The notes under the pieces: generated by a model
Told to the model about the DNA's origin: nothing
What the model saw: only the letters and a program-made list of their open reading frames with translations
Database searches by the model: none
Assembly: GCA_945917765.1 (NCBI GenBank)
Contig: CAMEHU010000017.1
Span: forward strand, 1-33,952
Length of the DNA: 33,952 bases
Source: an uncultured Lachnospiraceae bacterium
GTDB taxonomy: Bacteria > Bacillota > Clostridia > TANB77 > CAG-508
Direction: 5' to 3'
In this document: in pieces, positions 31,635 through 33,952 of the stretch
How positions within the stretch are numbered: position 1 is the first letter of the stretch
Layout: every line of letters starts with the position of its first letter
Position numbers and translations under genes: made by a program

Positions 31635-32540
31635 ATGTATAAAGAAAAACAATTTAACAGGATAATAAAACAAATCTGTCAAGAAAAGAATATACAATAT
31701 GAAGAATTATCAGATGACTGGATTATTAAATTAAAAAAAGATAATAAAAATAAATTTTTAGTTGGATATAAATTTGATTTAAATACACAAGCGACAGCAG
31801 AAATTTGCAATGATAAATTTGCTTTGTTTGCTGTTTTAGAATCTGAAGGAATACAAGTTATAAAGCACAATATTATATTCAAAAATGAAGAAAATAAATT
31901 AAAAAAGTATTTTAATGATTATAATCAAGACATTGTACTAAAACCAAATAATGGCACATGTGGGAACAATGTTCTACATATATGTGATTATAATAGACTA
32001 AAAGATGAATATAATAGGTTAATAAACAAGTGTTATAGTGTAGATATTTGTCCGTTTTATAATATTGAAAATGAATATAGGGTAATATATTTACCAAATA
32101 AACAACATATTTATAAAAAAATTAAACCTATTATAACAGGAGATGGAATACATACAGTTAGAGAATTGCTTATTGATTTTAATAAGGAGTATTTTAGCAA
32201 AGAAGAAAATTTTAAAAATGATAATATCTCTGCAGACTATATTCCAGCGTTAGGTGAAATTATAGAATATGAATGGAGATTCAATCTTTCTAAAGGTGCT
32301 AAAATAAGTAATGTAGATGATAAAGAAAAAGAGATACTTATGGGGATAGTAAGAAAGATTGTTGAAGTTATTGGAGTGAAATTTGTAAGTATTGATATAG
32401 TTAAGTTGACTAATAATCAATATATGGTTATGGAAATAAACAGTGGTGTTATGATGGAGAATTTGATTAAGCTAGAGGAAAACGGTGAGCAAATTGCAAA
32501 GGATTTATATGGAGATGCAATAGATTTGATGTTTAATTAA
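31635..32540 (+). CDS. ATP-grasp ligase-like protein
   Basis: This 301-residue protein has the ATP-grasp architecture: an N-terminal substrate domain (about 1-75), NDKFALFAVLESEGI (start of the ATP-binding domain), QDIVLKPNNGTCGNNVLHI (glycine-rich loop with Lys), ENEYRVIYLPNK, and the C-terminal metal site FVSIDIVKL...YMVMEINSG. Such enzymes form acyl-phosphate intermediates and ligate amino acids; the closest named relatives are RimK/CphA-type ligases and similar peptide ligases. AAGGA at about 31623 favours ATG 31635 over ATG 31629. It has no partner genes that reveal a substrate. Confidence 0.8.
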   Translation: MYKEKQFNRIIKQICQEKNIQYEELSDDWIIKLKKDNKNKFLVGYKFDLNTQATAEICNDKFALFAVLESEGIQVIKHNIIFKNEENKLKKYFNDYNQDIVLKPNNGTCGNNVLHICDYNRLKDEYNRLINKCYSVDICPFYNIENEYRVIYLPNKQHIYKKIKPIITGDGIHTVRELLIDFNKEYFSKEENFKNDNISADYIPALGEIIEYEWRFNLSKGAKISNVDDKEKEILMGIVRKIVEVIGVKFVSIDIVKLTNNQYMVMEINSGVMMENLIKLEENGEQIAKDLYGDAIDLMFN

Positions 32541-32642
32541 AAGATTAATTGGATAAATTTTAAAATAATATGGTAAGTGATTTGAATATATTCAAGAAGC
32601 GGTATCCAAGAAACTAATGAACAATAAAAACTGACCACATAA

Positions 32643-32690
32643 ACAAGACTTTCAATAATAAACTTGAGAGTCTTGTTATTATTTTTTAAT
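32643..32690 (+). terminator. Terminator after the ATP-grasp gene
   Basis: ACAAGACTTTC (32643-32653) pairs with GAGAGTCTTGT (32666-32676) with one G-T pair, followed by T-rich sequence. Confidence 0.75.
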
Positions 32691-32919
32691 ATGTTCTGAA
32701 AAGCTTTAAAATGGTTTTTGAGACAAATTTATCAAATAAATATATAACTTGTTTCATTTTTTATTTCACAAAAATTTTACAAATCCAGGAAGCAGAGGGG
32801 AGAAAGATAACAATTAAGATACAATTGAAAAAATTTTACTTTTTTATTTAAAACCAAAGACAAGTATCTAAATATATGGTATAATATTTACAAGTAATTA
32901 TATAAAGGAGATGAAGTTT
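32691..32919 (+). other. Intergenic stretch upstream of the toxin-antitoxin pair
   Basis: No gene is seen between the ATP-grasp gene and the antitoxin apart from the terminator. A TGGTATAAT extended -10 (TATAAT 32880-32885) with AAGACA at 32857-32862 is the likely promoter of the pair. Confidence 0.5.
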
Positions 32920-33171
32920 ATGACTGCGTTCAAAAAAGAACTATATAATACAATCAACGCTTTACCAGAAGAATTGTTAAGCAAAGTAATTGACTATATG
33001 AAATATTTAGAATTTTCATACGTTACAAACAATGCTCCATCTGAATTAATTATAGAAAATGAAGAAGATTTAAATGAAAAACTAAATGAAGGAATTGAAG
33101 ATTTAAAAAATGGAAAAGTATGTACCTTAGAAGATGCATATTCAGAAATAGAGCAGATACTATCAGAATAA
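32920..33171 (+). CDS. Antitoxin of a ParE/RelE-type system
   Basis: This 83-residue acidic protein (MTAFKKELYNTINALPEELL, VIDYMKYLEF, and an Asp/Glu-rich C-terminus LNEKLNEGIEDLKNGKVCTLEDAYSEIEQ) fits a small antitoxin with an N-terminal DNA-binding/dimer part and a C-terminal toxin-neutralising tail. AAGGAG at 32905-32910 selects ATG 32920; an ATG at 32911 abuts it. The toxin gene begins 13 bp after its stop, the normal antitoxin-first order. It probably represses its own promoter. Confidence 0.75.
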   Translation: MTAFKKELYNTINALPEELLSKVIDYMKYLEFSYVTNNAPSELIIENEEDLNEKLNEGIEDLKNGKVCTLEDAYSEIEQILSE

Positions 33172-33184
33172 TTGGAGGTACATA

Positions 33185-33499
33185 ATGGATATATACAAAA
33201 TTAAATTAACAATGAGAGCAAAAAACGATTATAAGAGAATTATACGCTATATAAAATTTAATTTAAATGAGCCAATAATTGCAGAAAAGTATGCTATATT
33301 AATAAAAGATAAAATAAACTCATTAGAATCTTATCCACACAAATTTGAGATTATTGAAAGTAAATTGATTAAACAAAATGATATTAGAAAAATGATAATT
33401 AATAACTATATTGTGTTATATAAAATAACCGAACAAAAGAAAGAAGTTGTTATATTGAGGATTTTATATAATAGCATGGATTGGAAAGATGATGTTTAA
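33185..33499 (+). CDS. ParE/RelE-superfamily toxin
   Basis: This 104-residue basic protein has the RelE/ParE fold pattern: IYKIKLTMRAKNDYKRIIRYIKFNL (first strand and helices), AEKYAILIKDKINSLESYPHKF, and the C-terminal strands IRKMIINNYIVLYKITEQKKEVVILRILYNSMDWKDDV. The IVLYKI and VVILRI strands followed by a helix match ParE-type toxins, which block gyrase, better than RelE, which cleaves mRNA; the RelE catalytic residues are not evident. TTGGAGG precedes ATG 33185. Confidence 0.82.
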   Translation: MDIYKIKLTMRAKNDYKRIIRYIKFNLNEPIIAEKYAILIKDKINSLESYPHKFEIIESKLIKQNDIRKMIINNYIVLYKITEQKKEVVILRILYNSMDWKDDV

Positions 33500-33517
33500 T
33501 AAAAAAATGGTGAATCC

Positions 33518-33580
33518 AGCCATTAAATGGGAACTTAAAAAAGCGGTTCTTCTAGCCATTAAGTAGGAACTAAAAAAAGC
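33518..33580 (+). repeat. 27-bp direct repeat downstream of the toxin gene
   Basis: AGCCATTAAATGGGAACT... (33518-33544) and AGCCATTAAGTAGGAACT... (33554-33580) match at 24 of 27 positions, period 36 bp, both ending AAAAAAGC. They start 19 bp after the toxin stop. Confidence 0.65.
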
Positions 33581-33610
33581 CTAGATATTTTATCTAGACA
33601 ACTGACCTAT

Positions 33611-33654
33611 AAATAGAGTATTTACTATATAGTAAGTACTCTATTTTATTATAT
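33611..33654. terminator. Hairpin after the toxin-antitoxin region
   Basis: AATAGAGTA and TACTCTATT pair with an inner TTACTATATAGTAA palindrome, followed by TTATT. It is a likely terminator. Confidence 0.6.
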
Positions 33655-33662
33655 AGTTAAAC

Positions 33663-33770
33663 GTTACATTCAAGGAACCTGAAGCTTTCTTGAATGATAC
33701 TTCAAAAGAACTGAATAACGAATACTCTGAACTTTTTAAGAAAATCAAAACAGTAAATATTTTTATATAA
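33663..33770 (+). pseudogene. C-terminal gene remnant
   Basis: An open frame with no start (TAG at 33654) reads VTFKEPEAFLNDTSKELNNE and ends TVNIFI and TAA. It is a 35-residue tail of an unrecognised gene. Confidence 0.35.
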
Positions 33771-33873
33771 AATAAATAAAATGTATGGAAATTATTTTTT
33801 TGTTATGTTAAAATTATTTTAGATATAATATAGGTTTTTTATGATTTGCATTGAGTAGGCGACCTTTCTACAG

Positions 33874-33899
33874 GCCCTTGAATTTTTCAAGGGCTTGTT
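33874..33899 (+). terminator. Intrinsic terminator before the intron
   Basis: GCCCTTGAA (33874-33882) pairs perfectly with TTCAAGGGC (33886-33894), followed by TTGTTTT. Its position just ahead of an intron start suggests it is the insertion landmark. Confidence 0.8.
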
Positions 33900-33904
33900 T
33901 TAAA

Positions 33905-33952
33905 GTGTGCCCAGCATGGGCAACAACTTGTGGGTGAAAGTCCCATACAGTG
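33905..33952 (+). mobile_element. Group II intron, 5' end (partial)
   Basis: GTGTGCCCAGCATGGGC at 33905 matches the GUGYG-type 5' end and domain I start of bacterial group II introns, followed by the typical GGGTGAAAGTCCC segment (33932-33944). The window ends within domain I, so the reverse-transcriptase gene and the 3' end are not visible. It lies 10 nt after the terminator hairpin, as do class C introns. Confidence 0.75.

Overview
The window is very AT-rich and reads as chromosome of a low-GC, endospore-forming Firmicute, most likely an uncultured Clostridia-type bacterium. The support is an RF2 gene with its programmed frameshift, a yabP-yabQ-divIC sporulation/division cluster, Rho with a typical Firmicute neighbourhood, an Asn-type T-box in front of asnA-asnS, GGAGG ribosome-binding sites and class-typical -35/-10 promoters. 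Trp is read from TGG throughout, so the code is standard.

Region 1 (1-9.8 kb) is a defence island ending just before prfB. It holds a close relative of the HaeIII restriction-modification pair (667-2628); a three-gene operon that looks like a type II Thoeris system (membrane-anchored ThsA macro-domain effector, TIR protein ThsB) with a trypsin-like serine protease as third gene (2771-5013); a RhuM-family gene (5459-6472); a YhcG/DUF1016 PD-(D/E)XK nuclease (7004-8029); a DUF1963 protein; and an unknown 170-residue protein. Three decayed copies of one cassette precede the R-M, RhuM and YhcG modules. Each ends in a SEC-C tail (CxCGSGKKYKNCCG-like) and each has, 152 bp before the SEC-C cysteine codon, a pair of direct repeats spaced 11 nt. 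In Firmicutes prfB normally follows secA, whose C-terminus is a SEC-C motif, so this may be a secA-prfB insertion hotspot.

Region 2 (9.9-21.4 kb) is mainly core chromosome: prfB, a membrane protein, aspartate kinase (minus strand, frameshifted), yabP (frameshifted), yabQ, divIC, rho, two tandem Stealth-family sugar-phosphate transferases, an MmcQ/YjbR protein, and the T-box-asnA-asnS asparagine operon.

Region 3 (21.4-33.5 kb) is an accessory run of small independent genes, many for nucleotide or small-molecule chemistry: a DHH phosphoesterase, a GNAT, DUF4304-like and RsiV-like proteins, a PD-(D/E)XK-like protein, a three-domain S51 peptidase-ASCH-APH kinase fusion, a VOC protein, a YjjX-type NTPase, an HD hydrolase, a coiled-coil repeat protein, a CYTH protein, an ATP-grasp ligase and a ParE/RelE-type toxin-antitoxin pair. 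Three of its genes carry single in-frame stop codons. The window ends inside the 5' end of a group II intron lying just after an intrinsic terminator.
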